Below are positions 1-10,743 of a stretch of DNA of 64,000 bases, one piece after another. Origin of the DNA: Pelobates cultripes (lineage: Eukaryota; Chordata; Amphibia; Anura; Pelobatidae); contig OW240914.1 in assembly GCA_933207985.1 (NCBI GenBank), positions 199,812,611-199,876,610 of the forward strand, written 5' to 3'. The notes below the pieces were generated by a model, which saw only the letters and a list, made by a program, of their open reading frames with translations, had not been told where the DNA came from and made no database searches. The stretch's first letter is position 1; each line of letters opens with the position of its first letter. Position numbers and translations under genes: made by a program.

Positions 1-2
1 GC

Positions 3-707
3 TCCATAATCCTGCGCATGGACAACATTTCAGCGGTCCGGTACATCAACCACCTGGGTGGCACGAAATCAGAGATTTTGACAGACCTGGCCAAGGAGTT
101 CTGGCAATACTGCCTAGATCGCAATATTTCAATACAGGCGGAATACATCCCGGGTTTATCCAACGTCGTGGCGGATTGGCATTCGAGACATCTGTACGAC
201 GCCAGCGATTGGCGGCTGAACCGCAATGTGTTCTTACGACTTCAGACGCTCTGGGGCCCAATGCAGATCGATTTGTTCGCATCGGATGCTTTCCTCCAAC
301 ACTGGCCGGACGGCCGATTATACGCCTTTCCACCGTTCGCCCTCATAGCCCGGACACTGGTGCATCTCAGACGGACACAGGCATCACTGGTCCTCGTAGC
401 CCCGTTTTGGACAGCTCAACCGTGGTTTCCAACACTCATGGAGATGTCAGTGGACTTCCCGCGATTACTCCCGGATGCCTTATTCCTTTTATCGGACCCA
501 GAGGGCAATCCACATCCCCTACTGGCTCAAGGGCAGCTCAAGCTTGTGGCGTGGCTCCTTTCAGGGGACCCTGGGTTCCACGAGAAACTATCGAGTTACT
601 GGCAGGAGCTTGGGTGCCCGGAACTAGAAGGTCCTACCTCCATGCCTGGAACGGATGGAGTCGTTGGTGCCAGGAGCAACGAGTGGATCCCGTATGTGCG
701 CCTATAG
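3..707 (+). CDS. DIRS pol fragment: RNase H domain (partial)
   Basis: The frame is open from the window edge, so the true start lies upstream and the ATG at 18 is internal. Near the beginning it reads MDNISAVRYINHLGG followed by VADWHSR, which matches the RNase H part of DIRS RT/RNase H polyproteins (metal-binding Asp of the MDN block; ADxxSR block). This domain would degrade the RNA strand of the RNA/DNA hybrid during reverse transcription. About 160 further codons follow before the stop and overlap the recombinase frame; overlapping frames are usual in DIRS elements. No stop or frameshift is visible in this stretch. The family call is firm; whether the element is still expressed cannot be judged. 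Confidence 0.8.
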   Translation, partial: SIILRMDNISAVRYINHLGGTKSEILTDLAKEFWQYCLDRNISIQAEYIPGLSNVVADWHSRHLYDASDWRLNRNVFLRLQTLWGPMQIDLFASDAFLQHWPDGRLYAFPPFALIARTLVHLRRTQASLVLVAPFWTAQPWFPTLMEMSVDFPRLLPDALFLLSDPEGNPHPLLAQGQLKLVAWLLSGDPGFHEKLSSYWQELGCPELEGPTSMPGTDGVVGARSNEWIPYVRL

Positions 708-1484
708 CTCCTTTGTTACGTTTCCTCACTGACCTGTACACCCAAGGCTTCGCATACCGAACCATTAATGTTTTTAGATCTGCGATTTCCGCAGGACATA
801 GAGGGATAGATGGAACCCCGATGGTACAACAACTGCCGGTATGCCGTCTCCTACAGGGAATTCTGTTTGCTTGTCCCCCGCAACCCAGGTACACGGCATT
901 ATGGGACGTCACTTCAGTCTTACAATTGTTGGAATCTTGGCCACACAATGATGCACTCTCGCTTAAACAACTGTCAGCGAAATTGACCATGCTTTTGTGC
1001 CTGATTTCCCGCAAGAGGGTGTCGGATGTTAGAGCACTGGATGTTACGGCACGCTCCTTTACCCCCATGGGAGTCTCCTTCAACATCTCCAGGCGTACTA
1101 AGTCGGCAATTACTTCAGTTTCTTATCCCTCGTTCCCACATAACATCAAACTTTGTCCAGTAGACTGCCTACGGGAATACGAGAAACAAACCTTTGGATT
1201 CAGGAATCCGATGCACCCGGAATTATTTTTGGCTATCAAACGACCGCATCATCCGGTATCCACGGTGACTCTCGCCAGGTGGGTGAAATGGGTAATGATG
1301 ATGGCGCACATAGATACTGCGGTCTATGGGCACACTCTACCAGGGGCGCTCCAAAGTTTTCAGTTCGGGCTGTAGATTGGAGGATCTTTTGAGAACAGCG
1401 GATTGGTCGCGTGAGTCGACGTTTAAGGAATATTACTTTCGACCCACAGAGCACGTGTCCAGCGTAGTTATCTCGCAGCTTTAA
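548..1484 (+). pseudogene. DIRS tyrosine recombinase, frameshifted near the active site
   Basis: From about 548 frame 2 reads a lambda-integrase-type recombinase. A core-binding part comes first (GTRRSYLHAWNGWSRWC), then the first catalytic Arg in SRKRVSDVRALDV near 1005-1040. The His-x-x-Arg box (AHSTRGA, about 1330-1350) is in frame 1. The segment carrying the nucleophile Tyr (FKEYYFRP, about 1421-1442) is in frame 3, which then stays open to the stop at 1482-1484. At least two small indels between about 1320 and 1355 therefore separate the catalytic residues into three frames, and each frame alone stops early (frame 2 at 1375). In the intact family this enzyme joins the circular cDNA to the genome by strand exchange. 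The start is approximate because the recombinase ORF overlaps the RNase H ORF. Confidence 0.82.
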
Positions 1485-1490
1485 ACTAGC

Positions 1491-1589
1491 CTAATATGAG
1501 CCTCCGTGTCCTTTAATAAAATTACCAGATTTTACTAATAACATGACGTAAAGTCATGATTTTATAAAGGACACGGAGGCGAGTATTAG
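1491..1589 (+). repeat. DIRS internal complementary region
   Basis: CCTCCGTGTCCTTT (from 1501) and its complement AAAGGACACGGAGG (to 1579) form an inverted pair at the two edges of this block. Bases 1521-1589 are the reverse complement of 2152-2220 with a single mismatch. In DIRS elements the internal complementary region is thought to template completion of the element ends and formation of the circular intermediate. It starts seven bases after the recombinase stop. Confidence 0.8.
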
Positions 1590-2151
1590 CCCACCAGGAT
1601 CAGAAGCGCTTGGAAATGGGTATCCTGGCCCAGGTACGTAATAGATAAGGTATTGATGGGAGTGATCATTGGCTCAGTTGGGTATTTCAATTAATATGAC
1701 GGACGAGTGACGATTGTAGGTTGATATGTACAGGATTACATGACTAGCTCGTTTTTTGTAATGAGTGATGAAACGAAAATAGTTGGCAAGGACACATTTT
1801 ACCATTGTTTTTCTTGTCCTTTTCAGCCTGATTGGTCCTCCAGATACGCATCGTTGAAGATGCCGGATCACGCAGTTAAAGACGATGTGCTCCGGAAGTT
1901 TTTTCTGTTCTGTTTCGTTTCTTACAATGAAGTTATAGTTTGTCGCTGTTGAGGACATTGTAGCTTCGGCAACATCAAGAAAGAGGAAGAGGAGGAGGAT
2001 ACAGGAGAGGATATGAGAGAAGGACTGTTCCTATTGGTGGGAAGTTGGTGATCTAATGTTAACCCTGTGAGGGTAGTTATGCATGTTTTCTATACAAATA
2101 AACACCTTAGCTTTTTCTTTGCTGCTGAGGAAATAAAAGAAAGAGAGAAGC

Positions 2152-2220
2152 CTAATACTCACCTCCGTGTCCTTTATAAAATCATGACTTTACGTCATGT
2201 TATTAGTAAAATCTGGTAAT
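2152..2220 (-). repeat. DIRS right terminal inverted repeat
   Basis: This 69-bp block is the reverse complement of 1521-1589 with one mismatch. Homology stops at 2220, which I take as the right end of the element. The left terminal repeat would be upstream of the window and cannot be seen. Confidence 0.75.
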
Positions 2221-2639
2221 TGTTATTATGTCCTGATATGTAAAACCATAGAATTCAAAGAGGGTGTACTTTCTGCAGTTAGGAGGACATTACAAGTGGT
2301 TAGTGCTCACTAGATTGGAATCATATTAGATTTCATGATCAGTGCAGAAGATTAATTTTTACTTGAATGGTAGAAGGGATTAAGATTTGGAATATCTCTA
2401 TATGACATTTTTGAGCTTCTATTGTTTTTTTTATTTCATTTTAGTCTAGGTTTTGGTCTATCTTACCTTTATTCAAGTTATCTTGATAAACATCTGCAAG
2501 AAGGACTGAAACATTGATGTTATCCATACACATCCATATACATCATACTCACTGCTTTAAGGTAGTGGGATATGCTTACTCTTATAAAGACCCATAAGTG
2601 CTTTGTTTATTTGATCTATCTAATGAATTTATCTTACTG
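2221..2639. other. No recognised feature
   Basis: AT-rich sequence between the DIRS end and the 3' tail of the CR1-type LINE. I see no ORF, repeat or terminal inverted repeat that I can name. Confidence 0.5.
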
Positions 2640-2641
2640 CA

Positions 2642-2667
2642 AGAGAGTTACATAGTTACATAGTTAC
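2642..2667 (-). repeat. LINE 3' tail repeats
   Basis: Three tandem copies of TTACATAG (plus strand) directly abut the 3' UTR of the LINE. LINEs of the CR1/L2 group end in short tandem repeats that guide target-primed reverse transcription. Confidence 0.7.
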
Positions 2668-2851
2668 ATAGCTGAAAAGAGACTTGCGTCCATCAAGTTC
2701 AGCCAACCTCACATTTGTTTTTTGCTTATGATCCAAAAGAAGGCAAAAAAAAAACAGTTTGAAGCACAATTTTGCAACAAGCTAGGAAAAAAATTCCTTC
2801 TTGACCCCAGAATGGCAGTCAGATTTATCCTTGGATCAAGCAGTTATTACC

Positions 2852-3574
2852 CTACATAGAAAGATTATATCCTTGAATATTCTGTTCTTGCAAGTATGCA
2901 TCTAGTAGCCGTTTGAACATCTGTATGGACTCTGATAAAACCACTTCCTCAGGCAGAGAATTCCACATCCTGATTGTTCTTACAGTAAAAAAAACTCTCC
3001 TTTGCCTTAGACGAAATCTTCTTTCTTCCAGTCTAAACTCATGTCCTCGTGTCCTATGTAAAGTCCGGTTTGTGAATAGATTTCCACACAATGGTTTGTA
3101 TTGGCCCCGAATATATTTGTATAATGTTATCATATCCCCTCTCAGGCGACGTTTTTCTAAACTAAATAGGTTTAAATTTGTTAACCTTTCTTCATAGCCG
3201 ATATGTTCCATTCCTTTTATTAATTTTGTAGCCCGCCTCTGCACTTTTTCTAGTGCCATAATATCCTTCTTTAGAACAGGTGCCCAAAATTGCACAGCAT
3301 ATTCAATATGGGGTCTTACCAGTGATTTATAAAGAGGCAAAATTATATTCTTGTCCCGAGAATGAATGCCCTTTTTCATGCATGACAATACCTTACTGGC
3401 CTTGGCCACTGCTGATTGACATTGCACATTGTTGCATAGTTTGTTGTCTATAACAATTCCCAAGTCCTTTTCATGTGTTGTTATCCCTAATTCGCTTCCA
3501 TTAAGGGTATACGTTGCTTGTGTATTCTTTACGCCGAAGTGCATAACTTTGCATTTTTCAACATTAAATTTCAT
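2852..3574 (-). pseudogene. CR1-type LINE RT thumb and C-terminal region (downstream of frameshift)
   Basis: This is the continuation of the RT ORF after the frameshift near 3597. It begins MKFNVEKCKVMHFG, the block that follows the FADD motif in CR1-like RTs. It contains the LVRPHIEYAVQFWAP block and ends with MWNSLPEEVV, the conserved end of these polyproteins. It overlaps the upstream frame by four bases. The 240 residues run without a stop to the natural terminator at 2852. It is not a separate gene. Confidence 0.88.
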
Positions 3575-4851
3575 CTGCCATTTGAGTGCCCAGTCCCCAG
3601 TCTATCTAAATCCCTCTGCAGCAAAGTAATATCTTGCTCACATTGTATTGTTTTACAAAGTTTTGTGTCATCTGCAAACACTGAAACATGACTTTCAATG
3701 CGGTCTTCAAGATCATTTATAAACATGTTAAATAGAAGGGGTCCCAGAACAGACCCCTGAGGGACACCACTTGCCACCTCTGTCCAGCTTGAAAATTTAC
3801 CATTAATGACAACTCTTTGTACTCTGTTTTTAAGCCAATGTTCTACCCAAGAACAAGCATTTTCATCTAGACCGATTTCCTTGAGTTTGAACACTAATCT
3901 ATTGTGTGGAACTGTATCAAATGCCTTGGCAAAATCCAAATAGATCACATCCACGGCAACACCCTGATCTATACTTCTACTTACTTCTTCGTAGAACGCA
4001 ATCAAGTTAGTTTGACATGACCTGTGCTTCATAAAACCATGCTGATTTTTGCTGATAACCATGTTCTTCTCAAGGAATTCTTGAATATTATCCCTTAATA
4101 ACCTTTCAAATATTTTACCAGCCACAGAAGTTAAGCTCACAGTTCTATAATTTCCAGGCAAGGATTTTGAACCCTTTTTGAATATAGGAACCACATCTGC
4201 CTTCCTCCAATCCTCCGGAACACTTCCTGAAAGAAAAGAATCTTGAAAGATTAAAAACAGAGGTTCACTTATTTCTGCACTTAGTTCCTTAAGTACACGT
4301 GGATGGATACCGTCAGGCCCTGGAGCTTTGTTTATATTAACTTTCTTTAGTTGCTGCAGCACCTTGTCTTGAGTTAACCAATTACAATTATTCTGCAAGT
4401 TTTTAGTAGCAATCATTTGCACATCTATTGCCATAGGTTCTTCCTTAATATATACGGAGGAGAAATAGTTATTTAAAATTCCTGCCTTTTCCTGGTCTTC
4501 ATTAATTAACACCCCCGTTTCAGTTTTTAGTGTACCTACACTTTCATTTTGTTTTTTTTTAGAATTTATGTACTTAAAAAATGCTTTGGGGTTGGTTTTG
4601 CTCTCTTCAGCTATCATTATTTCATTTTGAAGTTTAGCAAGTCTAATTGCCTTTTTGCACGCATTATTTGCATCCTTATATCTTTTATAAGATGCATCTG
4701 ATTTGTCCGATTTAAATGCTTTAAATGCCCTTCTCTTAGTTGTAATCTCTTGTTTTACTTCTCTACTAAGCCACATTGGTTTTAATTTGTTTCTTTTATA
4801 TTTATTTCCCAACGGTACATACTGAGAAATGTACCTTTGCCAAAATATCAT
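3571..4851 (-). pseudogene. CR1-type LINE reverse transcriptase, N-terminal and catalytic part
   Basis: The 426-residue open frame starts in the linker before the RT and carries the RT blocks in order. These are KAPGPDGIHPRVLKEL (about residues 175-190), DWRKADVVPIFKKG, the finger/palm block with IYLDFAKAFDTVPH, the SGVPQGSVLGPLLF block, and the catalytic FADDTKL near residue 394. All three metal-binding aspartates are present. The frame ends at 3571 in an out-of-frame tail. The following strand continues in a second frame, so a one-base loss near 3597 breaks an otherwise continuous ORF. In an intact element this enzyme would copy the LINE RNA at the nicked target. The ATG used here is only the first Met of the truncated copy. 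Confidence 0.9.
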
Positions 4852-4862
4852 TCTGATGTTTT

Positions 4863-5689
4863 AAGAAAGTAGTCATGTTGAAGTAGTATTGGACCATACA
4901 TTACCTATTAAAATTACAAATAATTAATATAGCATCAAAGTTTCATTCTGTCAACTGAACAAAAAACTATTGATGATTTATATTCATCAAAATTTTGTTT
5001 ACTATGGTAAAAGTGAAAATAAATTGGTTGTTATAAGTAAAAAAAAAAAATATTCCATTAGATCAATGATTTATGAATATAGTCTCTTTTGAGCAGCTTC
5101 TTAACCCCAGAGTGCTGGATACAACACATGTGATCACATATTAGTTTTTTTTGTGTGAAACTACTCTAATCAATATCAGTTAATCTTCACCTAAAAAATA
5201 ATTTAAAAAAAAACAAAATCTTTGGGTTCAACTAATGTTACATTTTTCTTTTGGTGCATGGCACATTGTGCAAACATAAGTTTCTGTCTCTAAAAACAAT
5301 GAAAATAGGACCTGCTTAAGGGGACTTTGTCATCCACAAAAATGTTAATTAGATAAGTTAAGTTAAGGTAACGTAGTTAGAAACTTAGAAAGTAAGTGAC
5401 CTATACACAACTATATACATATTATATATTGTTTCTTAAAAGACAGAAATTACTTTTAATACCCTAAATGCATACCTAACACAACATTAAGTGTAAATAA
5501 AATGTTAAAAATTGGAACACTGTAAAAAAAATGACTTTGTAACTTTTTTTTTTTTTTTACATTTTTACTTATAATTGTGAGACATACAGTGCAACTAAAA
5601 AAACTAAAGAAAAAATAACTCAAAATAGATTTACATATCAATACAGGTTATTAATTCTTCATAAATCTAGACTTTAAATTCATTTTTGG
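4863..5689. other. AT-rich spacer, no recognised feature
   Basis: Homopolymer A and T runs and no convincing coding potential. The 61-residue frame at 5456-5641 is a low-complexity run of Phe, Lys and Leu and is not supported. Confidence 0.5.
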
Positions 5690-5900
5690 TGGTTAATGCT
5701 AACCTTATACCAACCACCAACCTAACACCTTGCCAACCCTACCCCTAACCCAATGCTTACACCAACTCTAACCGTATATCTAACCTAACTTTACACCTTA
5801 TCTTAGCCCTACAATATTATTAACCATAATCTTGCATTACTCCTTGCCTTACCCTAATACTAACCGTACACTAATTCTAACTCTACACTAACCAAAATGT
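5690..5900. repeat. Degenerate CTAAC-rich tract
   Basis: About 200 bases are built from variants of CTAACC, CCTAAC and CCTTAC, with few G residues on the plus strand. It resembles a very degenerate telomere-type (CCCTAA) or simple-repeat tract, but no long perfect run exists. Confidence 0.5.
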
Positions 5901-6339
5901 ACCCTAGCCTCTCTACTAACATTAATGATGTCAGCTGATCAGCGAGCACCATCTACTGACAGCAAGACAGAGAGAGAGAGTGGACTTTTAGCATGCTTTC
6001 CCTGGCAATCACATAGTGATTGGTGGCTGAGCAACTGGAAACGTTTGAGTGCTGCACAAAGCTCATTGGTCAGTTTGGGGTCACAAAATATGTATCCATC
6101 TGACATAGAGGAGGCCCAGGTATTGATTGCTACCTGAATGCCCCTGGTGTGAGCAAGTATTTAACCCTGCTCATACCATGTGCATCCACAGGGATTCAAA
6201 TCCGTTTTAAAGGGCTGTATTCAGCACTTACTTTGAGGGCTTTATACAACTCATCTGTCAGTCTGGGGATACTACATATGATCCCACCCTGCTATTACTA
6301 AAACATTAGGAAGTCTCATTATGCCCTGGAGTTGTTAAA

Positions 6340-6621
6340 CCCTATGCTTTGTTGAATGCAATGACACATCCTAAAGTCACTAAGGGGTTAAATTAACACA
6401 GAAGGGGATAAAAAACATCTAAAGTAATCAAACGGTGTGCTAAGATCTGTGTTGGCTGTGTGAATCACAGTCAGGGAAAGATTAACTAGGACTGCATACA
6501 CAATAATAAAAGGTATTGAACCCCTAAATGGCAAAGAATGGAGCAGTGAGACTGCAAGGGCATGATCTAAACACAGAACATTTTTAAGCTAAGTTGTTTG
6601 GTGCTTAGAGTATCCCTTTAA
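6340..6621 (-). mobile_element. TTAA-type MITE relic (CACTATAG family)
   Basis: The right end reads GAGTATCCCTTTAA, a decayed form of the ACTATAGTGTCCCTTTAA terminus seen at 19989, 26213 and 30698. The interior (CCCCTAAATGGCAAAGAATGG) resembles the element that opens at 63545, including its TAAATGGCAGAAAATTGAG interior. The left end cannot be placed. Confidence 0.5.
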
Positions 6622-7339
6622 CATCACTGAACCAGGGCTGGCTCTTTAGGTGCAGTGAATTTTGTAATTCACTACAGCTCCAAGTCATCCTGTGAGGGGA
6701 CATGCTGCACCATCTCATTTGCAATGATGCTAACTTTTCAAAGTGCTTAGAGTGAGTCTTTAATGTTGCAAACGCCAAGTATCACAGAAGTCATATGATA
6801 GATATTTCATACATAATTATTATCCTTGAAGTAGCCTTTGAAGCTCTGCTTATAACCACTTCTCACAGACTCTACATATACTCTGCAGCTCTTTGAGGTA
6901 TTTTAAAAACCAAACCATGGGAGTTCCCTAATCACTAATAAAGTGATCTGTACAGACTTGTCAGCTAAGATTGAATGAAATCCCCATAGGTTTCTTCTGT
7001 TCCTTAAATGTTTAGGGCCAAATCAATCTCTTATTTTACTATTCTTATCACTAAGGTGCCAATATCAAAGACACAAAAAGATTTACATGTTTAAAGGAGT
7101 AGTAACATTTTTATTAATTATAATATAATTAATTTATTTTTAAGAAAATGTATTTGGAATTAAATTTTGATTTTGCATCTTTTATATATTTAAATAACAG
7201 CATAATGTTTTAGAGAAATGCCATATAATGCTTTACTTCAGTGACATTATCACAATACCACTACTGCATGATTCATTCCATTGGTACTACAGAGTGCATA
7301 ATCACTTCAATGCTGAAAAACATCAGCAATTAAATTAAA
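6622..7339. other. No recognised feature
   Basis: AT-rich non-coding DNA with no ORF of note. A short ACCAGGGCTGGCTCT piece near 6630 may be a hAT terminus, but no partner end was found. Confidence 0.4.
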
Positions 7340-7999
7340 CCCTTTTTTTATCTCTGTATTTTTTTATTAGTTTTCAACAAAAAAGGCAAAATAGGATTGT
7401 CACATTACATAATATGAGTTGATCACATATCGCAGAATTTGTACATGGTAGCATAGGAATTATAGTGTAAACTCTGCATGGATGGTGGTACAGTGAAACA
7501 GGTGCAGTGAGGCAAATAGATACAACTGATGTGGCAATCACATATAATGCAACTTCATCTGTTTGGTGTTTGCCAGCAGCAATAATATATTGTTTGTGAG
7601 TTGACCCTCAATGGAATCCAATAATTTATCAAGCTACGTGGTGAGTAAACCTTTCAATTGGAGATACTGAAATATAATAGAGTTGGGCAATTGGTATTTC
7701 TTCTGTAGACCGGGGAAGGGTATCATATTCACCATGATAGCACATGACCTTTATCATAGAGATGCCAAGTTTAATCCAGGAACGTATTGATAACCACAGT
7801 GAAATGGTGTGTAATGCAGTTAATGATGCATGTGCATGAAATCTGGTGCATGTGCCTTTGAGGAATTGAAACTTTTCCTATTGTTGTAGTGTTCCTGCCA
7901 AAGTGGAGGTAGTTGTTGTTGGAGTGTCTTAGGCATCTAAAAAATGTTTGCCGATAAGTCGTATGGAGATTTGTCCCTTTCTATATCTACCCATTGGAC

Positions 8000-9186
8000 T
8001 TTGTTCCTTGGGGTATGTCGTTTTATGGCTGTCTCAAGTAAGGAGACTCTATAGTATAGGAAGATGACAAACTGACACTATCTTTAGTGGGTTGTTTTTG
8101 TAGCAGGGACATTTTTGCATTTCAAATAAATGAGGAGCATATGCTTTGTCATCGTTTACAAAAGGACTAAGGTATGGTTATGTGGAGCATTTGAAAGATA
8201 TGCAGAATTTTAGGTAAGGTTACCATCTTTATGGTGTTGAGCCTTTCCAACCAGGTTAAGTGGACAGATTCTCGTTTGAGTGTTTCTGATCTGCAATAGT
8301 TTATAATTCATGTTGAAAATACTCTATGTGGAGGGGGTAAGTTTCACGCCTAAATATTGGATGTTGTTAGTCCTCCAATCAAATTTAAATGCATCTTTGA
8401 GTTTGTAATAAGATATGCGACCATAATCATGTAACAAGCAGAATAATGCAGGCACAGATCTGTATTAATTCCCTATGGTGATCAATATTTCGTCTGTGAA
8501 CATGGACAATTTGTATTGTTTTCTTCCTATATGCATGCCCATTATTTGGTCATGCTGTTTGATTTCACAAGCTAGTGGTTCTAATGATAAGATAAAAAGG
8601 AGCGAGCATCCTTGTCAGGACCGTTTTGGCTTTGAAAGAAAACCTGCACTAGACATGCATGCCATCGGGCTGGTGTAGAGTGCCTTAATCACTTAAATAA
8701 AATGTGATGGTAAGCTGAACTTGCTCCCTGTATTGACAATTAAGCCTGTAGAAGCCATTCTCTGCATCGAGTGCCAGGAGAAGACTCTCTGTGTTGTTTT
8801 CATCCATCTGCGCTAATATAGTTAGCAATTTCCTTAGCATACAATTTTAATTCAGTATTTAAGAGGGGGAGTGGGCAGTTTACCTGGTTTGGGTAGCAAG
8901 GATATATAAGCACAAAGCATGTTGCTGGGCATCTCTCCTTTGCAATAGCATTTGTTAAATAAGTTTGTGAGGTGTGGTGAAAGTTGCTCTATGATTGTTT
9001 GGTAATAAAAGTTTGTAAAGACATGTGGGCCAGGTTCTTTGCATGCAGGAAGTTTATGAATGGCTTTCTGTACATCTTCTATGGTAACGGGTTGTGCAAT
9101 ATTGTCAGTATCTTCCTGTTGTATATCAATATAAATCCTGTTGGGGGGATTTATGCCTACTAGAAAGTCATTTATTGCTTGAATGG
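8000..9186 (-). pseudogene. L1-type ORF2 fragment: RT and C-terminal region
   Basis: Bases 9186-8852 encode an open stretch containing VTIEDVQKAIHKLPACKEPGP, FTNFYYQTIIEQLSPHL and SLLPKPGKLPTPPLKY. These match the L1 RT blocks around the conserved PGPDGF and KPxKDPxxxxxYRPISLL motifs; here PDGF has become PHVF. Further left (about 8330-8160) the minus strand reads LTWLERLNTIKMVTLPK, matching the conserved W-x-GR-x-x-x-x-KM block of the L1 ORF2 C-terminal region. The YADD core falls in a decayed stretch and is not visible. Several in-frame stops make it non-functional. The hAT MITE at 9195-9489 cuts the frame on its 5' side. Confidence 0.8.
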
Positions 9187-9194
9187 GTGGTGGG

Positions 9195-9489
9195 TAGTGA
9201 TGTCCCGAACGGTTCGCCGCGGACGGCAAACATAAACTTTGACCCTGTACCTCACAGTCAGCAGACACATTCCAGCCAATCAGCAGCAGACCCTCCCTCT
9301 CAGACCCTCCCACCTCCTGGACAGCTCACTAAGAATGCAGCTCCACAATGAATGTAAAATGGATGCTGTCCAGGAGGTGGGAGGGTCTGGCTGGAATGTG
9401 TCTGCTGACTGTGAGGTACAGGGTAAAAGTTTATGTTTATGTTTGCCTTCCGTGGCGAACCGTTCGGCGAACCATTCGGGACATCACTA
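9195..9489. mobile_element. hAT MITE with 8-bp target duplication, inside L1 ORF2
   Basis: The ends are TAGTGATGTCCCGAAC and its complement GTTCGGGACATCACTA-like right end (one mismatch). The element is flanked by an exact 8-bp direct repeat GTGGTGGG (9187-9194 and 9490-9497). The interior is largely self-complementary: CAGTCAGCAGACACATTCCAGCC on the left pairs with its complement near 9390. An 8-bp duplication is the hAT hallmark. It has no transposase and sits inside the L1 RT frame, so it is younger than the LINE. Confidence 0.85.
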
Positions 9490-9972
9490 GTGGTGGGGTG
9501 TATTGGGATCATCACCTAAATTGTAAAGAGTGGAGTAGTAAGTGGCAAACTTGTCTACAATATCTTACGGGTTGAGAATCTTTACCTTAGTTGGAGAGGT
9601 AAGGAAGGCTATTTTAGTGTTATGAGTACAGGATTTCAACTGAGAGACTAATAATGCCCCTGTTTTATTACCATGTGCAAAAAAGTTATATTTACGTTTT
9701 CAAAGTATTTGCATAGATTTTTTTGAATTCTAGGTGTTATAGGTCATGTTGTAGAGTTAAGATTTTGGGCAATGTGTTAGTAGATGGATCAGTTGTGTTA
9801 ATACTTGTATTAGTGTAGTGTATTTTGGATTCTCTGTTTGTAGATGTAGCTAGCAGCTTTAATGAATGAGCCTCATATAACTGCTTTGTGTGCTTGCTAT
9901 ACATGGTTGTGGTTGTGTCAGATGGGAAGTTGAGAGTAAAATGGGAATTGAGTTCTTCTGTGATAGCGGTGA

Positions 9973-10743
9973 TCACTTTGGAGTCTCATAGTAGGCTGTC
10001 TTTAGTCTCCATGGGCCCTGTCCCCTACTGATGAAGTGCTCAGGAAGAGTCATTGTGATGGGTGCATAGTCAAACCAGGAGATCAATCCTATTGTAGTTC
10101 TTTGTATTTTGTGTAAAATACCTGTAAAAATAAGGAATCTATCAATTCTAGTGTAGGTATTATGGTCAGCTGAGTTGTAGGTATAGTCGGTTTCAGAGGG
10201 GTGTAGGACCTCCCTTTGGTCAAGGAAGTTATGTTGGAGTATTAAGTGATATAGTTTATGTACCAAAGCCAATTGCTTCTTGGCTGTAGAGGCATGGACA
10301 GTGGTTGCTATCTTAGATAAAGTTAATATCTCTGCCCATAATGATGTATTTAGAGATACCAGAGCAAATTTTTTTTTTTTCCAAAAAGGCAATTTTGTTG
10401 CCATGGGGACCATATATATGAATTAGTGTATATGGGTTATAACTGTCCTTTTTGTTCCCAATATTTTTAATGAGGGATAAGCAAACATTCCCACTAAGAG
10501 TGGATGCTCCATGCTTTTTTTATTTATAACAGTAATGGAAATCATAGGGGTAAATGTTGGTCTATGACTCCACTTGAAGTGCGCTTCCTGAAACCACCCA
10601 GACAAACACCAGTTTGGAGGATATTGACCTTGGTGTGCCTGGGTCGTTAAGTGTGAGAAAGTGGGGTTGAAGCAGATATATAGCACCAGCTGAGTGCGAC
10701 AATTGCTGCACATAATTATATCTGATAACATCTCCTTCTCCAT
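9973..10743 (-). pseudogene. L1-type ORF2 endonuclease domain, degraded
   Basis: Two adjacent minus-strand frames (10743-10423 and 10413-9973) cover an apurinic-type endonuclease. The first has FQEAHFKWSHRPTF, equivalent to the QETHF block with its catalytic Glu retained. The second has DYTYNSADHNTYTRIDRF and then WFDYAPITMTL, equivalent to the SDHAPI block. There the catalytic His is Tyr and the Ser is Phe, so the nicking activity would be lost. The domain would normally cut the target DNA for target-primed reverse transcription. A frameshift or stop near 10420 separates the two frames. Confidence 0.8.

Larger units (their letters stand above)
1..2220 (+). mobile_element. DIRS-like tyrosine-recombinase retrotransposon, 5' part outside window
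   Basis: Three things support this. The coding part reads as an RNase H domain overlapped in another frame by a tyrosine recombinase. A short region downstream (1491-1589) contains inverted repeats. A 69-bp terminal repeat (2152-2220) is the reverse complement of part of that region. This is the established layout of DIRS elements, which integrate through a circular intermediate using a recombinase in place of a DDE integrase. The left end and most of the RT lie upstream of the window. The recombinase reading frame is broken near its active site, so this copy should not be autonomous. Bases 1590-2151 between the two repeat blocks hold no supported ORF but contain AATAAA motifs that could act in polyadenylation. 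Confidence 0.85.
2640..4862 (-). mobile_element. CR1/Rex1-type LINE, 5'-truncated, minus strand
   Basis: Read on the minus strand, this element runs from an RT upstream linker at about 4851 to a short-repeat tail at 2642-2667. It lacks ORF1 and the apurinic endonuclease, as expected for a 5'-truncated LINE insertion. The 3' UTR contains a stretch about a ground of ACTTGATGGACGCAAGTC, and the end consists of TATGTAAC-type repeats rather than poly(A), as in several CR1/L2-like vertebrate LINEs. The coding part is interrupted by only one frameshift near 3597, so the copy looks fairly young. The superfamily (Jockey/CR1) is firm; the exact clade is not. Confidence 0.85.
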
